64,000 nt of DNA from Eubacteriales bacterium. GTDB taxonomy: Bacteria > Bacillota > Clostridia > Christensenellales > Aristaeellaceae. The stretch spans positions 1-64,000 of the forward strand of contig JAQWCW010000013.1 in assembly GCA_028705775.1 (NCBI GenBank), read 5' to 3'. The notes beneath the pieces were generated by a model that was not told the DNA's origin, searched no databases, and saw nothing but the letters and a program-made list of their open reading frames with translations. Position 1 is the stretch's first letter; every line of letters begins with the position of its first letter. This document shows, in pieces, positions 8,565 through 15,414 of this stretch. Both the position numbers and the translations under genes were made by a program.

Positions 8565-9665
8565 ATGGACAATACCGAATTGCATTATCTCACATACGAC
8601 CCGGAAGCGATATGGGAGGCTATGGTAGCAACCTATGTCAACGAGGGCGGCGACATCCTTTATCCGGGCGACGAGAAAGAAATCCTCATGCGTTCCGTGC
8701 AAAGCATCGTGACGCAGGTTTTCGCAGCCGTGGATAACGCCCTGCGTATGCAGACGTTACGCTACGCGCTGGGGGAATACCTCGACGTGCTGGGAGAGCA
8801 TCGTAACTGCTTGCGTATTCAAGCGCAAGCAGCGACGGCGACCGTTACCTTCACGTTCTCCGAAAGCGGACAAAGCAAGGTAATCGCCGCTGGCACGGCG
8901 ATGACGGCGGACGGAGAAGTGTTCTACTCCACGACGGACGACTTCACGCAAACGGGCTACGCGCAAACCGTGACCGTCAAGGTAATATGCGAGCAAGAGG
9001 GGAGCGTTGGCAACGGGCTTCTATCGGGTACGCAGATGCAGCTTGCCATCACAAACCCCGCTGTTGTGAGCGTGTTTGTCGCCACAAGCGCCGTGGGCGG
9101 AAACGACGAGGAAGAGGACGAAACCTACCGCGAGCGTATACGCCTATATGGGCTTGCGAGCGTGACGACGGGACCGAGCGGACAGTACGAGAGCAAGGCT
9201 AAAAACGTGTCCAGCGAAATCCTCGACGCGAAAGCCGTATGCTCGTCGGCGGGCAACGTGGGGGTTTACCTCATACTCGAAAGCAGTACGGGAGCCGAGG
9301 CGATATTACAGGACGTGCGGAACGCCCTCAACGCCACGAACATCAGACCGCTTACCGATACCGTGACGGTCAGCGAGGCGGAGGAAATCCCGTATACGCT
9401 GAACGTTGAATACTTGGCGGAGGACGGCGCAAACATCACGGCAGCGATCTCGGCGGCTATGAACGAGTACAAGGATTGGCAGGACAACACCATCGGGCGG
9501 GCATTCAACCCCGATCACCTTATGGCGGCTATCTACCAAGCTGGCGCAACGCGCGTAGTATGGGGCGAAGGAAGCAACTTTAACAACGGTGACGTTGAGT
9601 ATACCACCATCGACGCGACGAAACGATGCAAGGGTACTATCACGCTGGCGGTGATTACGCCATGA
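8565..9665 (+). CDS. Baseplate protein J (gp47-like)
   Basis: A 366-residue baseplate wedge protein of the P2 gpJ / Mu gp47 family. Family-typical features: early EAMVATYVNEGGDILYPGDE, the middle AVGGNDEEEDETYRERI, then ITAAISAAMNEY and a C-terminal GTITLAVITP. It forms the wedge arms together with W and I. The GGGCGGTGA leader fits a ribosome site. Its TGA overlaps the start of gene I (ATGA). Confidence 0.9.
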   Translation: MDNTELHYLTYDPEAIWEAMVATYVNEGGDILYPGDEKEILMRSVQSIVTQVFAAVDNALRMQTLRYALGEYLDVLGEHRNCLRIQAQAATATVTFTFSESGQSKVIAAGTAMTADGEVFYSTTDDFTQTGYAQTVTVKVICEQEGSVGNGLLSGTQMQLAITNPAVVSVFVATSAVGGNDEEEDETYRERIRLYGLASVTTGPSGQYESKAKNVSSEILDAKAVCSSAGNVGVYLILESSTGAEAILQDVRNALNATNIRPLTDTVTVSEAEEIPYTLNVEYLAEDGANITAAISAAMNEYKDWQDNTIGRAFNPDHLMAAIYQAGATRVVWGEGSNFNNGDVEYTTIDATKRCKGTITLAVITP

Positions 9666-10783
9666 TAAACTTTCACATCGAGCAGCTTACCCCAAAATTC
9701 CTTCTGCGTAATCGAACGGCGCGCGCGATTGCAAAAAGCATTGAAACGGCGCTTACGCAGATGTGCGGCATCGTTAGCGACGGCGTAGACATTATCGCGG
9801 ACGTAAGCGCAATGCCGGAGTGGCGACTTGATGAAATGGCGTGGGAAACCAACTGCCTGTATGACTACGAGGCCGACATAACCAATAAGCGCGTATGGAT
9901 CAGAGACGCCTTGCCGTTATACCGCGCCTACGGAACGCCCGTTGCAATCGTCAACTATCTATCGGGCTTCTTTGACGACATCGAGGTTGAGGAATGGCAT
10001 AACTACAACGCCGACCCGTTCCACTTCCGCGTGACCGTATCGGGCGTTTGGACGAACAAAACCGAGCAATGGGCGCGCAAAGCCATAACGAACGCAAAGA
10101 ACGTCCGAAGCGTCCTTGACGACATCGCCATAGGCAGCATGTGTAAAATCACCATCAGCGGACAGGGGGCGGAGCAGGCACGCTTCCCGTACCCGATGAC
10201 GGGCGGCGATGCGTATGCAGGCACTAGACCGCTGACAAACACAATCGGCATCCTGCGCGACATAAGCGCCGACGTGGAGGCGGAAGCGGGAGGGCATAGA
10301 TACCCGTACCGCGCGACCGGCACGGTTCCGCAGCAGAACATCATCGCCGACCTCAACGAAGCTGCGCTGAACGCGGGAGGCGAAGGACGCGCCTACGTTT
10401 ATCCGTACCCGCAGACAGACGAGGCGCGGAACGCCGGAACACATCCGGGGATCATTCTCGCGGGCGCTGTGCGCGACGCTTCCATTGCGGCGGAAGCCCA
10501 GGGCGAGGGTCGCAGATACCCGTACCCGCTGACGGGAACGACGCCGCAGCAGAACATCACCGCCAACGAGGGTACGGCGGCAATACAAGCGAACGGCGAG
10601 GGCAACGCATTTGTGTACCCATATCCGCAGACGAGCGAGGAACAGCAAGCGGGCACTCACCCCATTACCTCCACACTGGGGGCGCACGGGAACGGGAACA
10701 TTCGCGCCTCTCCCGACATCGAGGGATATGCCTTTCCGTATACGCAATGCGGCGATAGCGTATGCGGCGACACGGGGCTATAA
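9662..10783 (+). CDS. Tail protein I with C-terminal Tyr-Pro repeats
   Basis: Residues 1-170 match P2 gpI-type wedge proteins (SAMPEWRLDEMAWETN, RAYGTPVAIVNYLSG). Start chosen at the ATG overlapping the gpJ stop. Residues about 175-373 carry about six repeats of 32-38 residues, each beginning with a Y/FPY(P) motif followed by TG or QT and then PQQN or AGTHP, alternating in two forms. P2 gpI is only about 175 residues, so this is a gpI fused to a repeat domain that may extend toward the cell surface. No known repeat family was recognised. Confidence 0.8.
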   Translation: MINFHIEQLTPKFLLRNRTARAIAKSIETALTQMCGIVSDGVDIIADVSAMPEWRLDEMAWETNCLYDYEADITNKRVWIRDALPLYRAYGTPVAIVNYLSGFFDDIEVEEWHNYNADPFHFRVTVSGVWTNKTEQWARKAITNAKNVRSVLDDIAIGSMCKITISGQGAEQARFPYPMTGGDAYAGTRPLTNTIGILRDISADVEAEAGGHRYPYRATGTVPQQNIIADLNEAALNAGGEGRAYVYPYPQTDEARNAGTHPGIILAGAVRDASIAAEAQGEGRRYPYPLTGTTPQQNITANEGTAAIQANGEGNAFVYPYPQTSEEQQAGTHPITSTLGAHGNGNIRASPDIEGYAFPYTQCGDSVCGDTGL

Positions 10784-10822
10784 AGCACACGCGGCGTAAT
10801 GCCGCAGAAAGGAAGGATGCCT

Positions 10823-11128
10823 ATGTTGACAAGCGCAGCGCTGCAAGCGATACGGACGTTTCTCAAAAACAGTATCGCTTACGCCCGGTACAAGGTGGCG
10901 GGCAGCTACTACAACGCGAGCATCGAGGACGCTACCATTCTCGCCGATGGCCGTATCTCGGTGAGCTTCATCATCGACCACACCATAGCAGGCAATATCA
11001 CGGTGACGGAGGTACAGCTTTTCGACCACAACGGGGTTTTGTGGGCGAGCAAAGCGGAGAGCATCACGCGCCTAGACGCGCAGGAGGGCATCTTGTACCG
11101 TTTCCGTTTCACCGTCAGCGAACCGTAA
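10823..11128 (+). CDS. Phage tail-tip protein of unknown function
   Basis: A 101-residue protein (MLTSAALQAIRTFLKNSIAYARYK...) with one N-terminal helix followed by predicted beta strands ending RFRFTVSEP. Start placed at the third of several possible starts because AAGGAAGG lies about 8 bases upstream. The position after gpI and before the receptor-binding gene suggests a fibre-attachment or fibre-assembly role, which is inference only. Confidence 0.6.
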   Translation: MLTSAALQAIRTFLKNSIAYARYKVAGSYYNASIEDATILADGRISVSFIIDHTIAGNITVTEVQLFDHNGVLWASKAESITRLDAQEGILYRFRFTVSEP

Positions 11129-11146
11129 TGAAGGAGGAACGGAAAC

Positions 11147-11443
11147 ATGGCTCATAATCGCATGAAGTGGAAAGACCACGTTGTTGAGCGTCCAAAGACC
11201 TATACGGAAACGACCAACGGCGACGGCAGCAAGACCTTTACCGCCGCGCCGGGTGAGATCATCCAGCAAGGCACGCCCAACAGCGCGACCAACTTCAACC
11301 ACTTGGAGGAAGGTATCGGCGATGTCGATGCGGCTTTCAATCTGCTGTATGTGCTGGCACAGGCCGAAAGGCGCGACTTTGAGGCGCGCATTGCCGCGCT
11401 GGAAACGTCCGTCGCTACGCTCGTTTCGGCGGCGACGACCTAA
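11147..11443 (+). CDS. Conserved phage baseplate-region protein
   Basis: A 98-residue protein. The N-terminal MAHNRMKWKDHVVE and a middle APGEIIQQGTPNSATNFNHLE pattern recall a small protein common in Clostridia prophages near tail-fibre genes. The C-terminal 40 residues are an Ala-rich helix that could trimerise. GGAGG precedes the ATG. Function unknown; a fibre adaptor is one possibility. Confidence 0.6.
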   Translation: MAHNRMKWKDHVVERPKTYTETTNGDGSKTFTAAPGEIIQQGTPNSATNFNHLEEGIGDVDAAFNLLYVLAQAERRDFEARIAALETSVATLVSAATT

Positions 11444-11461
11444 AGAAAGGAGCGATCTTGC

Positions 11462-11686
11462 ATGAGTGAGATAGCGGAGAACATGAACGCCCCGCAGGAA
11501 AACGAGCTGACGGCGGAGGAAATCGCCGCGCTGGAGGCGGAACGCGCAGCGGCGGAGGAACAGCGGCTTGCTCCGTACAGAGAGGCGGCGGCGCAGCGGC
11601 GCGAGGCGCTTGCGCTGGCGGAGGAACACGACGAAACCATTTTGGAACTGCTGTATCAAAACACTTTGCACGGCACGACCGAATAA
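11462..11686 (+). CDS. Small acidic helical phage protein
   Basis: A 74-residue protein dominated by Glu and Ala (about residues 15-55), predicted as one long helix or coiled coil, ending LLYQNTLHGTTE. AAGGAG lies about 10 bases upstream of the ATG. It is part of the run of small tail-tip genes before the DGR target. No function assigned. Confidence 0.55.
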   Translation: MSEIAENMNAPQENELTAEEIAALEAERAAAEEQRLAPYREAAAQRREALALAEEHDETILELLYQNTLHGTTE

Positions 11687-11704
11687 CGACAGGAGGGCGC
11701 ATAC

Positions 11705-11866
11705 ATGGAATACCGTTACGCAAAGCGCGTCATCCTTCGCGGCAATTACGACCGCGCGGACATGGCGCAAAAGCTGACCGCGTTTAAGAACGCGGGGAAG
11801 CTGACGACCCAGCAATATAACGAGCTCGTGGCTCTGATGGGCGGTGAAAACAATGGCAATGCTTAA
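11705..11866 (+). CDS. XkdX-like small phage protein
   Basis: A 53-residue protein (MEYRYAKRVILRGNYDRADM...) with the two-helix pattern of XkdX-type proteins: a Tyr-rich start, then KLTAFKNAGKLTTQQYNELVALM. In PBSX-like phages XkdX lies beside the fibre genes. AGGAGG is well placed. Its last 14 bases overlap the start of the DGR target gene, so the two are translationally coupled. Confidence 0.65.
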   Translation: MEYRYAKRVILRGNYDRADMAQKLTAFKNAGKLTTQQYNELVALMGGENNGNA

Positions 11867-13079
11867 TTCCGCGCTGGAATTTCTGGCGACCAAGTACGGT
11901 AACGTCGTAAAGTACGACGAAGCGGGCAACCCGTCTATTTTCGTGCGCTTCCCCAAGATGAAAAGCGTCGATTTGGACAGCAGCCTACCCGACCATGTTC
12001 ACCCGGCGTTTATCATCAACGGTGTGGAGCAGGACGCGATCCTGCTCGGAAAATTCAAGGCGGCGGAGTTGCAAGCCAACGGCACGCTGTACAGCCTGCC
12101 AAACGTACCGCCTCGCGTAAGCCTCGGCATGGACCCGTTTCTTGAACGTATGCGCGCGTTCGGCGGAGGCGTGAGCGGAAAGACCGTTGCCGACAGCGGC
12201 TTCCTTCTGCTGCTCGCCAAAAAGAACGGATGGGTGCCGAAGGGCAACAACAGCTATTCCGTTGACTACCGCGACGGCACGCCGTGGAAAACGGCGGAGG
12301 CTGTGACCGCCGACAGCACCAAGCGCGTACTGTACGGCTGGGAGTACCTTTGTAAGACCTCGCATACCACATCGGCGGAGCTTCGCCCCGACCTCGCCCC
12401 GAAATACTGGGAGAAAAAGAAGTTTATCGGCGGCGAAACTGTGAAAAGTCAGCGCGGACTGGTAGACGAGCCGCGCGGCTATAACACGCTCAACGGCAGC
12501 GGGCCGCTCTCGTGGTATCTTGGCAACGACCCCGGCAACCTTGCGGACATCGTCGGCAACTGTTTTGAGCAGGATTACGGGTACAGGCTTGTTGATTGCG
12601 AGCTTCAAATCCTCGAAAATAACAACGCCGCCGACCCGGAAGCCGACTTGTCCGCGAATAGCGCCGCGTGGAAAGCGATCCTCCCGAACACGAGCGACGA
12701 CGGCTATACGCTGGTCGCGCCCGGAACGACCGGCACGCTCCATTGGACATGGGCGAACAGCAAGATCACGCTGGATAACGTCGCGCCGACGTTTGACAAC
12801 GAGTATCGCGGAACTTCCTTTTCGGCTCTCGGCGTAAACAGCACCAACGTTCCCTATGTGCCGCATATCCTCAAAGAATTGGGATTATTCCCTATCTCCG
12901 GCGACACTACGCAGGGCAGCGTGGGCGTGCGTTTCGCCGAGGGCGAGTATGTCCCGCGGCGCGGCGGCAACTACAGCAACACGTCCGGCGCGGGCCTCGG
13001 CTACGAGTACTGCTACGACGTTCGCGGCAACGCGAGCGCGAGCTGCGCCGGTCGCCCCCGCTCCCTTGAAACCCCGTGA
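11853..13079 (+). CDS. DGR target protein, putative receptor-binding tail protein with C-type-lectin-like variable domain
   Basis: A 408-residue protein (a GTG at 11844 is a possible alternative start). The N-terminal part (LATKYGNVVKYDEAGNPSIF, later LPDHVHPAFIINGVEQD) resembles Clostridia phage DGR target proteins. The C-terminal 55 residues are the variable region, reading EYVPRRGGNYS..., a formylglycine-enzyme/C-type-lectin fold signature. Comparison with the template repeat predicts ten diversified residues: 356, 358, 375, 379, 386, 388, 389, 395, 397 and 398. Nine of the ten template codons are AAC and one is TAC. The likely role is binding a variable cell-surface ligand at the tail tip. 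The call rests on the VR/TR match and on neighbours Avd and RT. Confidence 0.9.
   Translation: MAMLNSALEFLATKYGNVVKYDEAGNPSIFVRFPKMKSVDLDSSLPDHVHPAFIINGVEQDAILLGKFKAAELQANGTLYSLPNVPPRVSLGMDPFLERMRAFGGGVSGKTVADSGFLLLLAKKNGWVPKGNNSYSVDYRDGTPWKTAEAVTADSTKRVLYGWEYLCKTSHTTSAELRPDLAPKYWEKKKFIGGETVKSQRGLVDEPRGYNTLNGSGPLSWYLGNDPGNLADIVGNCFEQDYGYRLVDCELQILENNNAADPEADLSANSAAWKAILPNTSDDGYTLVAPGTTGTLHWTWANSKITLDNVAPTFDNEYRGTSFSALGVNSTNVPYVPHILKELGLFPISGDTTQGSVGVRFAEGEYVPRRGGNYSNTSGAGLGYEYCYDVRGNASASCAGRPRSLETP
12910..13065 (+). repeat. DGR variable region (VR)
   Basis: 156 bp aligned to TR at 13662-13817 (offset 752). Of about 33 TR adenines 12 are changed in VR (10 A to G, 2 A to T); the 123 non-A positions are all identical. 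The alignment ends in an unmutated GC-rich stretch (about 13046-13065, rich in C), the expected initiation-of-mutagenic-homing position, after which VR and TR diverge at 13066/13818. Confidence 0.95.
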
Positions 13080-13099
13080 CCTGTAATCTGAACCCCTGT

Positions 13100-13121
13100 G
13101 GGGCGCGCGAAAGCGCGCCCC
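13100..13121. promoter_or_regulatory. GNRA-tetraloop hairpin downstream of VR
   Basis: Perfect 9-bp stem GGGGCGCGC/GCGCGCCCC with GAAA loop, 34 bp past the end of VR. In the Bordetella phage DGR and others, a hairpin/cruciform with a GRNA tetraloop and 7-10 bp stem just downstream of VR raises retrohoming efficiency. This one fits in stem, loop and place. The following CTTCCCTTTT also allows a weak terminator. Confidence 0.7.
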
Positions 13122-13178
13122 TTCCCTTTTCGCTCTAAGGCTATAAAAACGGAGCGGAAGGGCTTTTCGTAATCGCTA

Positions 13179-13214
13179 CGCGCATAACGCGCGTACACAC
13201 GCGCGTTATGCGCG
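13179..13214. repeat. Perfect 16-bp inverted repeat before avd
   Basis: Arms CGCGCATAACGCGCGT and its exact complement, separated by ACAC, ending 26 bases before the avd start codon. Stable as RNA hairpin or DNA cruciform. Could regulate avd/TR-RNA/RT expression or mark the 5' end of the TR transcript; function inferred only. Confidence 0.8.
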
Positions 13215-13240
13215 CGATGTATTACGCGAGAGGGTGCCAT

Positions 13241-13618
13241 ATGGAGGACAGCAAGACGACGGGGCAGAAGGTCGAGGACATGATCGACTACGCGGACCCG
13301 CTCATTCAGAAATGGCCGAACGTGTACAAGTATTCGCTGGGCGAACGGATGCTCACGATGATGTATGAAATATCCGAGCTTTGCACGGCCGCAGAGCTAA
13401 AGCATTTCAAAAAGACAACCTTAACGGATATTGACATCAAAAAGGCGCAGCTTCAAAAACTGGTGCGCCGCGCCCAAAGAACGAAGTACAAGGACAAAGG
13501 CGGCAACGAAAGGCAACTGCTTACCATGCAGAATTACGAAACATGGAGCGCCAAAATCGCGGAGATCGGGCGCATATTAGGCAGTTGGATCAAGTCCGTC
13601 AAAGCGCAGGAGAAATAA
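13241..13618 (+). CDS. avd: DGR accessory variability determinant (Avd-like, four-helix protein)
   Basis: A 125-residue, very basic, all-helical protein (K/R-rich around residues 55-95, RRAQRTKYKDKGG) of the four-helix-bundle family that includes Avd and S23-intervening-sequence proteins. Avd forms a pentamer that binds RT and TR RNA and is needed for mutagenic retrohoming. Start chosen at ATG 13241, behind GAGAGGG; an upstream in-frame ATG at 13208 falls inside the inverted repeat. The gene lies 44 bases before TR, the standard location. Confidence 0.85.
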   Translation: MEDSKTTGQKVEDMIDYADPLIQKWPNVYKYSLGERMLTMMYEISELCTAAELKHFKKTTLTDIDIKKAQLQKLVRRAQRTKYKDKGGNERQLLTMQNYETWSAKIAEIGRILGSWIKSVKAQEK

Positions 13619-13661
13619 CGGGCGCACGAGCGCCAAAGGGAACGTGCCGAAAATGAGCAGG

Positions 13662-13817
13662 CGCAGGGCAACGTGAACGTGCGTTTCGCCGAGGGCGAGT
13701 ATGTCCCGCGGCGCGGCGGCAACTACAACAACACGTCCAACGCGGGCCTCGGCTACGAGAACTGCAACAACGTTCGCGGCAACGCGAACGCGAACTACGC
13801 CGGTCGCCCCCGCTCCC
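13662..13817 (+). repeat. DGR template repeat (TR)
   Basis: Donor copy for VR. In the VR reading frame it has nine AAC codons and one TAC at the diversified positions; AAC gives wide amino-acid range without stop codons when A is randomised. It lies between avd and RT on the same strand. An open frame through it (13673-13909) is a by-product of this and not a gene. Confidence 0.95.
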
Positions 13818-14041
13818 GGTCAAATGAGAGAATGGCGGTTGTGTACGCCACACCGCCCCGTTACGAATTGGGAGGGGTGCGTTTCCTTCCGCGCGCTATC
13901 GCGCGGTAAACGAAAATCCCGGCGCGGTCGATGCGCGCCGAGAATTGCCATGAAGGAGCCGGGAGGCTCTAAGCCGGAGATTGCGAGGCACAGAGAGCGC
14001 GCGAGCGCCCAAGCAATCGAACGCCAGCGGGAACGCCACGC
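13818..14041 (+). ncRNA. Structured spacer of the DGR RNA between TR and RT
   Basis: 224 bases without a convincing gene. Two GC hairpins: CCGCGCG/CGCGCGG with loop CTAT at 13889-13906, and CGGCGCG/CGCGCCG with a 7-base loop at 13920-13940. In studied DGRs the spacer downstream of TR is part of the RNA that binds RT-Avd and primes cDNA synthesis. The same role is inferred here from place and structure. Confidence 0.6.
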
Positions 14042-15175
14042 ATGGCGCAAAGGATGGGAGCATTGCAAAAACTGTGTAATCTATGCGAAGCTATATGCTC
14101 CTTTGAAAACCTCTACGCCGCATATGTCAAGGCGGCGGAGCACAAGCGCTATCGCGCCGAAGTGCTGAAATTCAACCAAAACCTAGAGGGTAATCTATTC
14201 GCATTACAGCGAGAATTGCGGGAGCGGGTCTACAAGGTAGGCCCGTACCGACAATTCTACGTTCAGTACCCAAAACCGCGCCTCGTGATGGCGCTTGGCT
14301 TCCGCGACCGCATTGTACAATGGGCGATCTACCGCCAAATCAACCCGTACATCGACAAGCGCTTTATAACGCACTCCTACGGATGCAGAGAGGGAAAAGG
14401 CACGCTCGCGGCGGCGGAAACGCTGTTTAACTGGCTGCAACTTATCAGCCGCAGACCAGACGCGGATGATTGGGTCATCCTCAAGCTGGACGTTTCCAAG
14501 TATTTTTATCGCGTCGATCACGATACCGTGATGGACGTATACGCGGACTACATCAACGACGAGTGGTTTACTTGGCTGCTCGGCACGATCATCAACAACC
14601 CGGACGTTCCTTTCGGCTTGCCGGAGGGAATGAGCGCGAGCGATTGCCCGCCCGACGAACGGTTGTATGACGTGGGTATGCCGATAGGCAACCTCACAAG
14701 CCAGGAAACGGCGAATGTATACCTAAACAAGCTCGACCAATATTGCAAGCACATCCTCAAACTGCGTTACTACATCCGCTACATGGACGATACCATCATC
14801 CTTATCAAAGGACGAAAGGAAGCGGAGCGCGTGAAGGAGCTTATCGGACAATTCATGCGCGCGGAGCTACGGCTTGCGCTCAACCAAAAGACGGCGATTT
14901 ATCCCGTGCGGCAGGGATGCGAATTTGTAGGCTGCGTTATCAGCCCACACGGGATTAGAATACGGAAATCCAGCGAAAGGCACATCAAGCGCTCATTGAA
15001 GCACGTCGCGGAAATGTATGCGCTTGGCGCTATTGACCTACAATCCGCACTCGATACCATATCCAGCTATCACGGGTTGACACAGCATAAATGCGGCTAC
15101 AATCTGCGGCGCTGGATCGAGGAAAATATCGTGCTGCAAAGAAAAGAGGACGCTAACAATGAGCCATGCGCGTGA
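14042..15175 (+). CDS. DGR reverse transcriptase
   Basis: A 377-residue RT of the DGR/group-II-like class. Early LCNLCEAICSFENLYAAY is typical of DGR RTs; RT2-3 region PRLVMALGFRDRIVQWAIY; RT4 WVILKLDVSKYFY (first catalytic Asp); RT5 catalytic YMDD at about residue 246 in IRYMDDTIILI; then a C-terminal thumb (FVGCVISPHGIRIRKS). No maturase or endonuclease domain, as usual for DGR RTs. It copies TR RNA with adenine-specific errors. The ribosome site is weak (GGGA), suggesting low expression. The end overlaps the next gene. Confidence 0.95.
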   Translation: MAQRMGALQKLCNLCEAICSFENLYAAYVKAAEHKRYRAEVLKFNQNLEGNLFALQRELRERVYKVGPYRQFYVQYPKPRLVMALGFRDRIVQWAIYRQINPYIDKRFITHSYGCREGKGTLAAAETLFNWLQLISRRPDADDWVILKLDVSKYFYRVDHDTVMDVYADYINDEWFTWLLGTIINNPDVPFGLPEGMSASDCPPDERLYDVGMPIGNLTSQETANVYLNKLDQYCKHILKLRYYIRYMDDTIILIKGRKEAERVKELIGQFMRAELRLALNQKTAIYPVRQGCEFVGCVISPHGIRIRKSSERHIKRSLKHVAEMYALGAIDLQSALDTISSYHGLTQHKCGYNLRRWIEENIVLQRKEDANNEPCA

Positions 15176-15395
15176 CCGACCCAAAAACCACTATTCGATT
15201 GAGGACAACGGCGACGGTACGGTTGACGTTTATCTTTCCCCGGATTTTTGCGTGTACAGGACGCGAGGCGGCGCGATTGAGTATGACGCGACGCTGTACG
15301 TCATGCGCGGCGTAGAGAAATTCGACGGCTTGGAGGACGACATACGCCGCCGCTTTTACGCATGGCTGGAAAGCGCTGAACGGATCGAGTTGTAG
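15159..15395 (+). CDS. Small phage protein overlapping the RT gene end
   Basis: A 78-residue protein (MSHARDRPKNHYSIEDNGDGTVDVY...) with beta strands then a helix. Its ATG is 17 bases inside the RT gene, so it is probably translated by coupling, and it ends in TAG just before the endolysin ribosome site. Function unknown; it may belong to the lysis side rather than the DGR. Confidence 0.6.
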   Translation: MSHARDRPKNHYSIEDNGDGTVDVYLSPDFCVYRTRGGAIEYDATLYVMRGVEKFDGLEDDIRRRFYAWLESAERIEL

Positions 15396-15414
15396 AGGAA
15401 GGAGGGCATCTACG

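Larger units (their letters stand above)
11853..15175 (+). mobile_element. Complete diversity-generating retroelement (target-VR, hairpin, avd, TR, RT)
   Basis: Order: target gene with VR at its 3' end, GAAA-tetraloop hairpin, avd, TR, structured spacer, reverse transcriptase. All parts a DGR needs are present in about 3.3 kb. In known DGRs, TR RNA is copied by RT with Avd, adenines are misread, and the cDNA replaces VR, leaving TR intact. All 12 VR/TR differences lie at TR adenines, which is the direct mark of that process having run here. Confidence 0.95.

Noticed and set aside
13673..13909. Open frame through the template repeat
   Set aside because: It is TR plus spacer read in the VR frame; no start signal, and it belongs to the DGR RNA.
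13950..14168. Frame starting MKEPGGSKPEIARHRERAS overlapping the RT start
   Set aside because: No ribosome site, runs out of frame into the RT gene and loses sense; probably chance in GC-rich sequence.
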